64,000 bases of DNA from Faecalibacterium duncaniae. Lineage in GTDB: Bacteria > Bacillota > Clostridia > Oscillospirales > Ruminococcaceae. Shown here piece after piece: positions 25,497-36,900 of the stretch; the stretch's first letter is position 1, and every line of letters starts with the position of its first letter. The notes below the pieces were generated by a model. The model ran no database searches. It saw only the letters and a program-made list of their open reading frames with translations, and was not told where the DNA came from. Position numbers and translations under genes: made by a program. The stretch lies in the NCBI RefSeq assembly GCF_010509575.1, contig NZ_CP048437.1, positions 1,798,001 through 1,862,000 of the forward strand, read 5' to 3'.

Positions 25497-28340
25497 ATGA
25501 CAGATTATGCACCTGGTATGCGTGCTGTTATTCGTGACGAAGAATGGCTCATCAAAAGGATCGAAACAAACAGCCTTGGTCATCAAGTTTTACATTGCGT
25601 CGGTGTCACCCCACTAGTGAAAGATCGCGATGCCATTTTTCTCACAGATCTCGAACAGATTCAGATTGTAGATCCTGCGAGCATTCAGTTGATTGCCGAC
25701 TCATCCCCATTTTTCAAACGGTCACTATTGTATTTAGAAAGTCAATGGCGGCAGCAGCTTCCCACCGACACAAATTTGCATATTGGCCACAAAGCGGCTA
25801 TGGATCCCATGCCATACCAACTGGATCCTGCAAAACTTTCTTTGCAGCGTCCACGTCAGCGCATTCTAATTGCTGATACTGTCGGTCTTGGCAAAACTCT
25901 AGAGGCCGGCATTCTGATGTCTGAGTTAATTGCACGTGGTAAGGGCAAGCGAATTTTAGTTGTTACAGTAAAAAGCATGATGACGCAGTTCCAAAAAGAA
26001 ATGTGGAATCGCTTTACTATTCCGCTCGTGCGGCTGGATTCCAACCGAATCCAAAAGATCCGCGCCAGTCTGCCCTCCAATTACAATCCCTTCTTTTACT
26101 ATGATAAAACGATCGTTTCCATTGACACCTTAAAACGCGATGTGGAATACCGTACACACTTGGAAAAAGCATATTGGGACATTATCGTCATTGATGAAGC
26201 GCAGAATGTTGCCGAGCGCGGTGACCATCAGGCACAGCGTTCTCGGCTTGCAAAACTGCTGGCCAACCGCAGTGATACCATGATCATGCTGTCGGCCACA
26301 CCGCACGATGGCCGTGCCAAAAGTTTTGCTTCCCTGATGAATATGCTGGACCCGACTGCCATTGCAGACCCTGAAAATTATACCCCGGAAGACATCAGGG
26401 GTCTGTGTATCCGCCGCTTTAAAAGCGATGTCAAAAATCAGGTCAACGGCTCGTTTCTTGAGCGGCAGGTGACATTGGAACATTGTCACGCCTCTGCACA
26501 GGAGGAATATGCCTTCGACCTGCTTGCTGAAATGCAGCTGGAAATGGATGCTGGCAAAGCCAAAAGCTCTGGACGTCTGTTCAAAACAAGCTTAGAGAAA
26601 TCTCTCTTTTCTAGCCCAGCAGCCTGTCGCAAAAGCATCGAGGCACGCCTGAAAAAGCTCTATAAAAAATATACGGCAGATGATATTTCTGATATTCGCT
26701 TGTTAGAAGAGTTGCATACTGCTCTGGGACAGGTCACGCCCGAAAACTTCACGCGCTATCAAAAACTGCTGGAACTTTTGCGTAGCGATTCCTACGGATG
26801 GAACCCCAAAGATCCTGGTGACCGCGTTGTGATCTTTACCGAGCGCATCGAAACCATGAATTATCTGGCGGAACATCTGCGGACTGATTTGGGGCTGAAG
26901 TCCTCTGCGATCCAAGAGATTTCTGGTGGTATGAGCGATGCAGAGCAGCAGCGCATTGTAGAAGATTTCGGCCGCACGGAATCTTCCACCCGCATTCTGG
27001 TCGCTTCGGATGTAGCTTCTGAAGGTCTGAATCTTCATTATCTGAGCCACCGCCTGATTCACTTTGATATTCCGTGGTCATTGATGGTATTCCAGCAGCG
27101 CAACGGCCGCATTGACCGTTACGGTCAGCAAAAACGCCCTGATATCCGCTATCTGCTCATTGAGAGCAATAACAAACAGATCAAAGGTGATATGCGTATC
27201 ATCGAGATTCTGATTCAAAAAGAAGAGCAGGCACTGAAAAATATCGGCGATCCTGCCTTACTGTTGGGCAAGTTCAATGTGGAAGAGGAAGAAACGGTGA
27301 TTGCGGAAGCCATCGAATCCGGTTCCGACGCAGATACATTTGCTCAGAGTCTAGATGCCGATGCGCAGGAATTCAACCCCTTTGAAGCTTTGATGGCCGC
27401 TGCCTCAGAAACAGAGGAGACTGCTATTGAGCAGCTTTCAGAAACTGTTTCCGACGAAACATTGTTCACCGATAAGGAATATCTGGAGCAAGCTGTGCAA
27501 TACCTTAATCAGACTGACAGCAATCCAGTTCAGGAACTGCAAACGGTTTCTGGCCTAGATATCCGGTTAACCCCGGAAATGGAGCGCCGTTTGCGTGCGC
27601 TTATACCGGAAGAAGCCATGCCGCAAGGAGAAACACTGCGCCTTTCGGATGACAAAGCCTTCTGCATGGAGCAGATGCGCACCAGCATGCAAAAGAACAT
27701 GGATGAGGCGGCATGGCCGTCCTCGCAGTATTTGTGGAAGCTGCACCCGATTTTCTCTTGGGTCAATGATAAGGCCGGGCTTTTGTTCAAACGCGCAGAA
27801 GCTCCCGTTCTGGGTCTGCCCGGCGTTTTGTATCCCGGTGAAGCGTTGTACATCGTTTCCGGCAGTGTTCCCAACCTGAAATCCACGCCGCTCATCGATG
27901 AATGGTTTGGTCTGCTGTATCGGGATGGGCAATTCATTCAGCGACTTTCCATGGAGGAGGTTGTCCAGAAAGCCGGACTGCGTAGCGCGCGTATTCCCAA
28001 CACAAACTGCATCACGAACCAAAGCATCGTTGCTGCAAGCAGCTTGTTGCACGATGTAGTCACGCAGGCAAAGACCTATCTCACAGAGCGATACCAGCAG
28101 TACCAGGCAGAGATGAACCCCAAGCTGGATGCAGAGGTGGATAAGCTGATTGAACTGCAGGAAAAACACAAGGAGTACTATCAGACCACCCTATTTGAAC
28201 ATGAACGTCAACTGCAGGAGCAGGAGCGCCGGGTGGACAAACTGTTTGATGATTTTACGAACTGGGTAAAAGAAACCCTGACGATTCAAAACAACCCATA
28301 TATTCGTATCGTATCCGTCCTGATGGGGGTATCCGAATGA
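25497..28340 (+). CDS. SNF2-type helicase, DrmD-like, first gene of a defence operon
   Basis: A 947-residue superfamily 2 ATPase of the SNF2/RapA kind. Walker A is 'TVGLGKTLEAG' (Lys ~134), motif II 'VIDEAQNV' (~235), motif III 'MLSATPHDG', and the second lobe ends with 'VFQQRNGRIDRYGQ' (motif VI). Helicases of this type (DrmD) open class 1 DISARM operons, where they stand next to a large adenine methylase as here. Start ATG 25497 follows AGGGAG at 9 nt; the earlier in-frame ATG at 25455 has no site. The stop overlaps the next start (ATGA). The C-terminal ~370 residues are acidic then helical and not recognised. It probably translocates on DNA to help tell phage from self DNA. Confidence 0.85.
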   Translation: MTDYAPGMRAVIRDEEWLIKRIETNSLGHQVLHCVGVTPLVKDRDAIFLTDLEQIQIVDPASIQLIADSSPFFKRSLLYLESQWRQQLPTDTNLHIGHKAAMDPMPYQLDPAKLSLQRPRQRILIADTVGLGKTLEAGILMSELIARGKGKRILVVTVKSMMTQFQKEMWNRFTIPLVRLDSNRIQKIRASLPSNYNPFFYYDKTIVSIDTLKRDVEYRTHLEKAYWDIIVIDEAQNVAERGDHQAQRSRLAKLLANRSDTMIMLSATPHDGRAKSFASLMNMLDPTAIADPENYTPEDIRGLCIRRFKSDVKNQVNGSFLERQVTLEHCHASAQEEYAFDLLAEMQLEMDAGKAKSSGRLFKTSLEKSLFSSPAACRKSIEARLKKLYKKYTADDISDIRLLEELHTALGQVTPENFTRYQKLLELLRSDSYGWNPKDPGDRVVIFTERIETMNYLAEHLRTDLGLKSSAIQEISGGMSDAEQQRIVEDFGRTESSTRILVASDVASEGLNLHYLSHRLIHFDIPWSLMVFQQRNGRIDRYGQQKRPDIRYLLIESNNKQIKGDMRIIEILIQKEEQALKNIGDPALLLGKFNVEEEETVIAEAIESGSDADTFAQSLDADAQEFNPFEALMAAASETEETAIEQLSETVSDETLFTDKEYLEQAVQYLNQTDSNPVQELQTVSGLDIRLTPEMERRLRALIPEEAMPQGETLRLSDDKAFCMEQMRTSMQKNMDEAAWPSSQYLWKLHPIFSWVNDKAGLLFKRAEAPVLGLPGVLYPGEALYIVSGSVPNLKSTPLIDEWFGLLYRDGQFIQRLSMEEVVQKAGLRSARIPNTNCITNQSIVAASSLLHDVVTQAKTYLTERYQQYQAEMNPKLDAEVDKLIELQEKHKEYYQTTLFEHERQLQEQERRVDKLFDDFTNWVKETLTIQNNPYIRIVSVLMGVSE

Positions 28341-31300
28341 GCATCGATCTAACCGGTATCACAAATAAAAACGAATATTATACCAACCACTATTTTTCGA
28401 CCATCTTTGAGGAAAATGCAGGTGAGGCCATCACTGCCTGGGCTCAGGCTGCAAAGTCATCCGAAGAGATCCGCACACCTTGGGCACAGCTGCGACAAAA
28501 CGCCCGACAGTTCTATCCCTTGCACGACCGCTACGCAGGCGGTGCATTGAATTTGCAGCTTCTGGCTGCGATTCGCACGATGGCAGACCGTTACCTGGCT
28601 TCTCTTGGGTATCCAGAAGCTGCCCCGGAACTTGTCCCTGTAGATGCTTCTCTGTCTGTTCCCGTTTATTTGGAAATGAAAAAGAGCAACGGTGCACCAC
28701 TGCTATGGGTCATGCTCTCTGCTTCCAGAGAATCGGATGCCGGTATTCTGGAAAGCAATGTCTTTGACGGTAACATTGCAGAGGAAGATGCCTTCGGTGC
28801 CGTCCACAACGATGACCTGCTGGAACTGAAAAATGAGGATCTTGCCACACAGATTCTGTTCGGTGCCGCAGAGCCGCCGCGTTTTCTTCTGTTTATTTCG
28901 CTGAATCAGATTGCACTGATTGACCGGAACAAATGGAGTGAAAAACGCTATTTGCAATTCGAATTAGAAGACATCTTTTCTCGCTTGGAACTCACAACCC
29001 TGCAAGCCATGGTCGTCCTACTGCATAAAGATTCCCTCTGCCCGGAAGACGGTTCTATTCTTCTAGATGAGTTAAACGAGCAGAGTCAGAAAAATGCTGC
29101 GGGTGTTTCACAGGATTTAAAATATGCCCTGCGTGAATGTATCGAACTTTTGGGCAATGAAGTCCTCCACGACATGCGAACCCGGCAGAAAATTAACCTA
29201 GAAGAGCATCCCGTGGATGCCGGACAGCTGACACTGGAGTGCCTGCGCTATATGTACCGGATGCTGTTCATACTGTTCATTGAGGCGCGGCCAGAATTGG
29301 GCTATGCTCCCATCCGTGAACTGAGTTATCTGAAAGGTTACTCGTTGGAAAGTCTGCGGGATATCGCCGACGCTGTCCGAGATGATGTGGATGAAGTGAG
29401 CGATGGCTATTATCTACATGAAACGCTGGCAAAACTTTATGACCTGATTTATAACGGTTATCCGGAAACGGAAGCCGAATTTCAAAAAGTAACCGGTGCC
29501 GACAGTATACACGATGTTTTTTTGATTGCTCCGCTCATGGCGCATATCTTTGACCCGGAGTACACCAAGTTGATCAATGCTACCAAACTGCGCAACAGCT
29601 GCATGCTGCGTTTTATCGACTTAATGAGCCTGACACGTGCCTCCGGCAAACGCAATAGCCGCCGGGGGCGTATTTCCTACGCCAATTTGGGCATCAACCA
29701 AATGGGCGCGGTATACGAAGCTCTGCTCTCCTACCGTGGCTTTATCGCACAGCAGGATTTATACGAGGTCAAACGCGCCGGAGTTGACTTCAATGAACTG
29801 GATGTCGGCTATTTTGTTTCTGAATCTGATTTGGCACAATATACAGAAGAGGAACGCGTCCGCTATGCGTCTGGCAACAAAAAGGGCAAGTTGCGCATGT
29901 ATGCCAAAGGCACATTCATCTACCGCTTGGCTGGCCGCGAACGGGAAAAATCCGCTTCTTACTATACGCCGGAAGTTCTAACCAAATGCCTTGTCAAATA
30001 TGCCCTGAAGGAATTGCTGAAAGACAAATCTGCGGATGACATTCTGCATCTAACCATTTGTGAACCTGCCATGGGCAGCGCAGCATTCTTGAATGAAGCG
30101 ATCAATCAGCTTGCAGAAGCCTATATTTCTCGTAAAGAGCAGGAAACCGGAGAGATCATTGGCTACGAAGACCGCTTTAACCAGCTGCAGAAGGTCAAAA
30201 TGTTTATTGCGGACCGCAATGTATACGGCGTTGACCTGAACCCTGTGGCCGTGGAACTGGCCGAGGTTTCTCTGTGGCTGAACACCATTTATCCTAATGG
30301 ATTTGTGCCGTGGTTCGGTACCCAGCTGGTCAACGACAATTCCCTGATTGGTGCCCGGCGGCAGTGCTACCGCGTGAGTTCCCTGCAAGCCACCAGCAAA
30401 GGTCTGCGCTGGTATGAAAAAGCCCCGGAGCGTGTTCCCCTTGGCACCGAGCGCAAGCGCGGCAAGTTGTCCACACAAATCTATCATTTTCTGTTGGGCG
30501 ACCCCGGTATGTGCAGTTATACCGACAAAGTCATCAAACAGCTGGAGCCTGCAAAAATCAAGTTTTTGAACACCTGGAACAAGGCATTTACTGCTCCTTA
30601 CTGTGACGATGATATCGAAACGCTGAAAAAACTCTCCAAGACGATTGACAAGCTCTGGAAAGATCAGATTTCTCTGCGTCAGCAACTGAAGCAGCAGACG
30701 CACGACAGCCTGTCTGTGTTCAAATTCAATGATGATGAACCGGACTCCCATACTTCCATGCGCACCAAAGATCAGATGCTGCGCACCATGTACCGTTCCG
30801 AGAATGCCAAAAATGCTGGTGCTTATGCTCGTTTAAAATTTGCGATGGATTACTGGTGCGCCCTGTGGTTCTGGCCCATTGACAAGGCTGATCTTTTGCC
30901 CAGCCGCAGCGAATTTCTGAATGATATGTACATGATCTTGGTGGGGCTGTACTCCACCAACAGTGATTCCCAGCAGCTTTCCATGCTAGAAGATGCAGAC
31001 GAAGAAGATACTGACATCCTGCTTCAGGTCAACTTGGACGAACTGTGCGCCCTTTTGCCCCGGCTGAAGCTGGCTCGCACGATTGCACAGCAAAATCACT
31101 TTATGCATTGGGAACTGGAGTTTGCCGATGTGTTTGCCGAGCGCGGCGGTTTTGACCTGATGATCGGTAACCCGCCGTGGATCAAGATCGAGTGGAACGA
31201 ACAGGGCGTGCTGGCGGATGCCAATCCCATGTTTGCTGTAAAAAAACTGACCGCTACCCAGACCACCCACGAACGGCAGACGGCACTGGAAAATGCACAT

Positions 31301-33106
31301 ACGCACAGCATGTATTTTGCAGAGTATGAAATGCTTTCCGGCGAACAGAACTTTTTGAACGCCGTGCAGAATTATCCTGCCCTGAAAGGACAGCAAACGA
31401 ATCTGTTTAAATGTTTTCTTCCACTCTCGTGGGAGAAAACGAATGAAAGCGGCATTGCCGCTTTCGTACACCCTGAGGGCGTCTACGACGACCCGAAGGG
31501 TGGTGCACTTCGGGAAATGCTGTATCCTCGTTTGCGATATCATTTTCAATTTGCAAACGAGAGAAAGCTATTTTCCGAAGTGCACCACCATACACAATTT
31601 AGTCTAAATGTGTATGGTGGTCCACTGATGGTGTCATTCGACACCATCAGTAACCTCTACGATGCTAAAAGCATCGCAGAGTGTTACCAAGGCGAAGCCT
31701 CCGCGCCGATTCCAGGCATCAAGGATGCCAATGGCGACTGGAATACTACCGGCCACCCTGACCGCATCATCCATGTCACGCAGCGCGAGTTGGAAGTTTT
31801 TGCCAAATTGTTTGATGGAAATGATAAATGGCAGCAAGCACGATTGCCGCAACTGCATGTTGAGCAACTCCTTGAAGTATTGATCCGTTTTTCGAAGCAA
31901 AACAAGGTTATCGGAGATATGCAACTTTCCATTTTTAATACTCGTATGTGGGAAGAAACTGGTTCACAAAAAGATGGAACAATTTCCAGATATGTCCATT
32001 TCCCTGATAGCACAGTGGACGCCATTATTTCCGGTCCTCACATTGGTGTATCAAATCCATTGTTCAAATCTTCTCGTAGTATCTGCAAATTAAATAGCGA
32101 CTATGATAATATTGATTTGACAAATATTTCTTCCAACTATATCCAGCGCGTAAATTACACTCCCTTCTGTAGCATTGACGATTATTTTCTACGTGAACCT
32201 AAAACCTATTGGGACACTTCTTATCATGAAGAATATCGCCTAGTAATGCGTCGGATGTTAAATCAGGGTGGAGAACGGACTTTGATTTCCGCTCTTCTTC
32301 CTCCAGGAATGGGACATATTCACACCATCTTCGGTCTTGCAGTTTCCGATAAGAATATAATCAGTTTGCTTGCTGCCACATTTTCCTCGATTCCTTTTGA
32401 TTTCTATGTGAAATCAACTGGAAAGTCAGACATTTTGTTCGATTTGGCTTCAAAACTTCCTCTATTAAACGAATCAATTTTTGCTCTGTCTATGTCAGAA
32501 CGTAGTTTACTCTTAAACTGTGTAACCAATCATTACGCTAACCTTTGGAAAACTTGCTTTGATACGTCTTTTACTCACAGTACCTGGTCCAAATCCGACC
32601 CTCGCCTTTCCCCTACTCGCTTTACTTCTTTGACCCCGGAGTGGACATGGGACACACCCCTGCGCACAGACTATGAACGGCGGCAGGCTTTGGTAGAAAT
32701 TGATGTACTTACCGCCATGGCACTGGGCATGACCCTGCAGCAGCTCAAGACCATTTACCGCATCCAATTCCCGGTACTGCAGAGCTATGAGGCCGATACT
32801 TGGTATGATGCCAACGGCCGCATCACCTTTACCAATAACCGCAGCCTGACCGGTGTAGGCTTCACCCGCCCGGAGTGGGAAAATGCCGGTGCTGTGCAGC
32901 CAATCAAGCGCGGCGATGCTCCATGGGACGGTATTATGAAGCATGCTCCGGCCGGTTATGTGTTTGCCCGTACCATTACGGATGACACCATGCCTGGCGG
33001 CCCGGTACAGCACACTATAGAATACGCCGCTCCCTTTGACCGCTGTGACCGGGAGCAGGATTACGAAACTGCGTGGAAGTTCTTTGAGGAAAAGTATAAA
33101 GAATAA
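28337..33106 (+). CDS. Very large adenine-specific DNA methyltransferase (DrmMI/PglX-like)
   Basis: A 1589-residue protein of the COG1002/Eco57I type. The SAM motif is 'CEPAMGSAAFLNEAI' (about residue 574) and the catalytic motif IV 'IGNPPWIKIEW' (Asn ~945), with a long insertion between them. The first ~500 residues look like the helical front part of PglX/DrmMI/type IIL enzymes and have no clear PD-(D/E)xK nuclease that I can see. The last ~500 residues would read the target; part of this stretch (about 31.9-32.6 kb) is more AT-rich than the rest, as expected for an exchanged recognition domain. It probably marks self DNA. It starts in the ATGA overlap with the helicase. Confidence 0.85.
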   Translation: MSIDLTGITNKNEYYTNHYFSTIFEENAGEAITAWAQAAKSSEEIRTPWAQLRQNARQFYPLHDRYAGGALNLQLLAAIRTMADRYLASLGYPEAAPELVPVDASLSVPVYLEMKKSNGAPLLWVMLSASRESDAGILESNVFDGNIAEEDAFGAVHNDDLLELKNEDLATQILFGAAEPPRFLLFISLNQIALIDRNKWSEKRYLQFELEDIFSRLELTTLQAMVVLLHKDSLCPEDGSILLDELNEQSQKNAAGVSQDLKYALRECIELLGNEVLHDMRTRQKINLEEHPVDAGQLTLECLRYMYRMLFILFIEARPELGYAPIRELSYLKGYSLESLRDIADAVRDDVDEVSDGYYLHETLAKLYDLIYNGYPETEAEFQKVTGADSIHDVFLIAPLMAHIFDPEYTKLINATKLRNSCMLRFIDLMSLTRASGKRNSRRGRISYANLGINQMGAVYEALLSYRGFIAQQDLYEVKRAGVDFNELDVGYFVSESDLAQYTEEERVRYASGNKKGKLRMYAKGTFIYRLAGREREKSASYYTPEVLTKCLVKYALKELLKDKSADDILHLTICEPAMGSAAFLNEAINQLAEAYISRKEQETGEIIGYEDRFNQLQKVKMFIADRNVYGVDLNPVAVELAEVSLWLNTIYPNGFVPWFGTQLVNDNSLIGARRQCYRVSSLQATSKGLRWYEKAPERVPLGTERKRGKLSTQIYHFLLGDPGMCSYTDKVIKQLEPAKIKFLNTWNKAFTAPYCDDDIETLKKLSKTIDKLWKDQISLRQQLKQQTHDSLSVFKFNDDEPDSHTSMRTKDQMLRTMYRSENAKNAGAYARLKFAMDYWCALWFWPIDKADLLPSRSEFLNDMYMILVGLYSTNSDSQQLSMLEDADEEDTDILLQVNLDELCALLPRLKLARTIAQQNHFMHWELEFADVFAERGGFDLMIGNPPWIKIEWNEQGVLADANPMFAVKKLTATQTTHERQTALENAHTHSMYFAEYEMLSGEQNFLNAVQNYPALKGQQTNLFKCFLPLSWEKTNESGIAAFVHPEGVYDDPKGGALREMLYPRLRYHFQFANERKLFSEVHHHTQFSLNVYGGPLMVSFDTISNLYDAKSIAECYQGEASAPIPGIKDANGDWNTTGHPDRIIHVTQRELEVFAKLFDGNDKWQQARLPQLHVEQLLEVLIRFSKQNKVIGDMQLSIFNTRMWEETGSQKDGTISRYVHFPDSTVDAIISGPHIGVSNPLFKSSRSICKLNSDYDNIDLTNISSNYIQRVNYTPFCSIDDYFLREPKTYWDTSYHEEYRLVMRRMLNQGGERTLISALLPPGMGHIHTIFGLAVSDKNIISLLAATFSSIPFDFYVKSTGKSDILFDLASKLPLLNESIFALSMSERSLLLNCVTNHYANLWKTCFDTSFTHSTWSKSDPRLSPTRFTSLTPEWTWDTPLRTDYERRQALVEIDVLTAMALGMTLQQLKTIYRIQFPVLQSYEADTWYDANGRITFTNNRSLTGVGFTRPEWENAGAVQPIKRGDAPWDGIMKHAPAGYVFARTITDDTMPGGPVQHTIEYAAPFDRCDREQDYETAWKFFEEKYKE

Positions 33107-33136
33107 TAGGCCTATAATTTGATTGGAGGCATCAAG

Positions 33137-33970
33137 TTGTCCAAGAAAAAAGAATGTTCCAACCTTGAAACACGCACTATGAATGTCACCATGTCCCAAG
33201 ATGACTTCAAAAAATTAGATAGCGGTGAACTGCGCTCCAATCATGGACTCCGCGATAGTTCTGGTCATATTAAGGCTTCTCTTGATATTTCTTATATTTC
33301 AGAAAATGAACTTTCTCAACGTGAGGCAGTCCGCACGGAAACCGTATATAAAGAGTCTCCTGTCTCATCCCCCATGGCGCAGGCTCTTGTTCGTGCTACT
33401 GGAGCCACAATGGAAATTTGGGGTGACATCCTTAGCGACCCAGAAGTTAAAAAGTCCGTTTCTGACCTTATTCACGTACTCTGGCACTATAAAGTACAAC
33501 CAAAAATTCAAGATACTATTGATAGAATCAAAGGCATCTCACAACCGCAACCCCCTTTCTCTGAACAAGTTTTTCAAACAAAAGCAGAACAAATTCTATC
33601 TTCACAAACTATTGTTCCGGATTCAAAAGATACTTCATTTGAGCCTATTCCTGTCACAAATGAACAGGCTGCATTTTTGTTAGCCAAGACTAAAGAATCC
33701 GCATCCGAATTAACCCGATTGATTTATCTTCTTTCCAATATCGTAGTCAAGGATGATGTAACAGCCGAAGAATACAGTCTGGAGCAATCTTATATTAAAG
33801 AGTTGCTCAGTGAATCCTCTGTGTCAACGATGACTTTTCTTCTCCAAAATCGCCAACTTGGTATTATTGACGATAAAACTGCACTTCTTTTTTCTGATGT
33901 TCTTGAGGGATATGTCAGTGACGGTCAACAGCGCATTCCTCTCCCCATCGACAAGATATCCAATCAATAA
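33137..33970 (+). CDS. Unknown protein between methylase and giant helicase
   Basis: A 277-residue protein I cannot assign. It has no membrane segment and no known catalytic motif that I can find. The front is polar ('TMNVTMSQDDFKKLDSGELR'), the middle has short helical stretches, and the C-terminal half is helical and acidic. The TTG at 33137 is the likely start, 7 nt after GGAGG; another TTG at 33119 is in frame. It is 30 bp after the methylase and 20 bp before the helicase, so it is part of the operon and may be a small subunit or adaptor. It is AT-rich compared with its neighbours. Confidence 0.7.
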   Translation: MSKKKECSNLETRTMNVTMSQDDFKKLDSGELRSNHGLRDSSGHIKASLDISYISENELSQREAVRTETVYKESPVSSPMAQALVRATGATMEIWGDILSDPEVKKSVSDLIHVLWHYKVQPKIQDTIDRIKGISQPQPPFSEQVFQTKAEQILSSQTIVPDSKDTSFEPIPVTNEQAAFLLAKTKESASELTRLIYLLSNIVVKDDVTAEEYSLEQSYIKELLSESSVSTMTFLLQNRQLGIIDDKTALLFSDVLEGYVSDGQQRIPLPIDKISNQ

Positions 33971-33990
33971 TTATAGGAGTATATTGCGAT

Positions 33991-36900
33991 ATGTTACCCT
34001 CAATTCTTGCCAGCCAGCTTGAAAAAGGCATTGGTGATTACATCGAAACCACATTTCCTATGAGCAACGCTCCCTTCAAAGGTTCCGTTGCAGAAATGCT
34101 TGCTCAGAAGGGCTCTGTTTATCATGAGCCTTATCTTGCCGTGCGTCTGCCCTTCCGTATTGCAAAGGAAATGCCAACCTGCTTTGAGGCAATTCACCCT
34201 GCATATCTTCCCTATGTTCATCAGCAAAAAGCGTTTGAACGGCTGACTGGAAACGATGGTCGTTCTACATTGGTTGCCACCGGCACAGGCTCCGGCAAAA
34301 CTGAATGCTTCTTGTACCCCATTCTGGAATACTGTTACCAGCACCGTGGGGAGTCTGGCATCAAGGCACTGATTATTTACCCCATGAATGCCCTTGCCAC
34401 CGATCAGGCCAAGCGAATCGCAGAACTAATTCATAACAGCCCCGAATTGCGCGGCAATGTAACTGCCGGTATGTATGTTGGCGGTCTGGAACGCACTCCG
34501 TCCCGCACCATGAGTGAGCATGGCATCATTACTGACCACGAGACTCTGTTGAACAGTCCGCCGGATATCCTGCTAACCAACTATAAAATGCTGGACTATC
34601 TGCTTGTGCGCCCCAAAGATGCCCTGCTTTGGAAGCAGAATAATCCAGAAACGCTAAAGTACATTGCAGTGGATGAGCTGCATACCTTTGATGGTGCACA
34701 AGGCACCGACCTTGCCTGCCTGCTGCGCCGTCTCAAGCGCCGCCTTGGCATCTACGATGGGTATCTGTGCTGTATCGGCACCTCTGCTACCATGGGTTCC
34801 AAGGAAAATAACGGTGCCATCCTGAATTATGCCGAGGAGATCTTTGGCGAGCCATTTGAACGAGATGCCGTCATCACCGAGGATCGGCTCAGTGCCGATG
34901 AGTTTTTTGCTGGACAGTCGACCTCATTCTTTGCCTTGCCTTCCGCAGATCAGACTGCACAGCTGGTAGCTCTTGCCGAAGAGGACGATCCTTCCGCCTA
35001 TCTTCAGTGCGCGGTAAAGGCATGGTTCCCGGATTTTTCGCAGGACGTTCTATCCGACAGTGGCCGCATTGAACTGGGCCGGGTTCTTCTGCAGCATGTA
35101 TTCCTACAGTCTGTTCTGCACCTAACGGAGGGCAATTACTATCAGGTTTCCCGCATTGTGGAAGCGTTGGCACCACATTATCCGGCACTGAATGAATTAT
35201 CCGATGCTTCTGCTGTGCTCAACTCGCTCTTTGCACTGGTTTCTCATGCGCGCACCGGTAAGCCGCGAAAATTACGCCCGTTCCTGAATGTACAGGTGCA
35301 GCTTTGGATCCGGGAACTGCGGCGCATCGTTGCCAAGGTCGATGCGGAGCACATCACTTATAAAATTGCGCATGATCTGAACCGACAGCAGGCCAAACAG
35401 CACCTGCCCGTTGTCAACTGCCGTGACTGCGGCATCACCGGCTGGGTCACGATCCTGAACGAGCGTCAGAACGCTACCATTGTCAATCTTGAAGCGTTTT
35501 ACAACCAATATTTTAAAGCAGATGAAAAAGTCGTGATGCTTTTCCCTCATCCGCATGAAAATGTTCCCACCGGAATGCTGCCTGCACGCATCTGTCCAGA
35601 CTGCCTGCAGGTAAAACTGGGGATCGACGGCAGCAGCGAATGTGCCAGCTGCGGCACCCGCATGGTGGACATTCTGATTCCCAGTCCGATTCGGACAACC
35701 GGCCCGAAGCAGCATAAGCAGTACATCTGCCCCTGCTGCGGCAGCCGCCGGGGACTTTCTCTGATGGGTGTACGCAGTGCCACGGAGATCAGTGCCAGTA
35801 TTTCTCAAATGTTCGCTTCCCGCTTCAACGATGATAAAAAGACGCTTGCCTTTTCCGATAATGTGCAGGATGCTGCTCATCGCGCTGGATTTTTCAATTC
35901 CCGCACCTGGCGGTTTGGTCTGCGCACGGCAATTCAGCGTTATTGCGCAGAATGTGGTTCAGGTCAAAGCCTTGCTGATTTTCAGGCCGGGTTTGTGGAT
36001 TACTGGCACCTGCACATGACCGATGAAGAATTTGTCAGCTTTTTTATTCCGCCCAATCTAACCTGGAAGCGTGCATACGAAGAAATGACGCAAAATCGTA
36101 AGCTCAGCGATGACAAGCAGGCGCATATTTTGATGCATGAGATTGAGCAGCGCATCCAGTATGAAATCATGCTGGAATATGGTCTTACCAGTAAAATTGG
36201 ACGCACTCTGGAACGGTCGGCTTGCTCGGTTCTTTCCTTTTCTCCTGAGGATATTGAGCAGATTGCTGCAGCAGTCCAGCTGCGTGTTGTTAACGAACTG
36301 GGTATCATGTCTCGGGAAGACCGCATAATCTTTCAGCGCATGGTCATCGGTTGGCTGAATCTACTCCGGTGCAATGGTGCTTTTAAAGATGTTGTTTTTG
36401 ATGAGTACACCATCAATGATGGCAAAAGCTATATGCTTTCAAACGACCGCAATCGCTGGCTGCCCGGTCAACAATCCGGGCGTAATATTCCTCGTTTTAT
36501 AGCTGAATACCTTGGAAAAAGCCATCCTACTTCTGAGTTTGATTTACCATCTTCGCGCCGTTACACAGACTGGATTGCTTTCTGCTGCACAGAATCAATT
36601 CTTGACGAGCTCAATTTCCGTGCTATCAGCAAGCTGATTCTGGAAGAATCTGTGAAGAACGGCATTGTCGTATCTGTGCCTTCTTCCGCAAACTATAAAG
36701 TCTATGGCCTGAACAAGAGCCGTGTCTTCCTTACAAACGATGTTATCCAGCTGCGCTGCGAACATTGCGGTGCGGTGTATTCGTTTTCTGCCGAAAGCCT
36801 GCCGCTGTGGGAAAATGCGCCCTGTCCTCGGTCTGCCTGTGGCGGTAAACTTGTCGAATATAAATCATCCGGCATCAATTACTATGGCCGACTTTACAGC

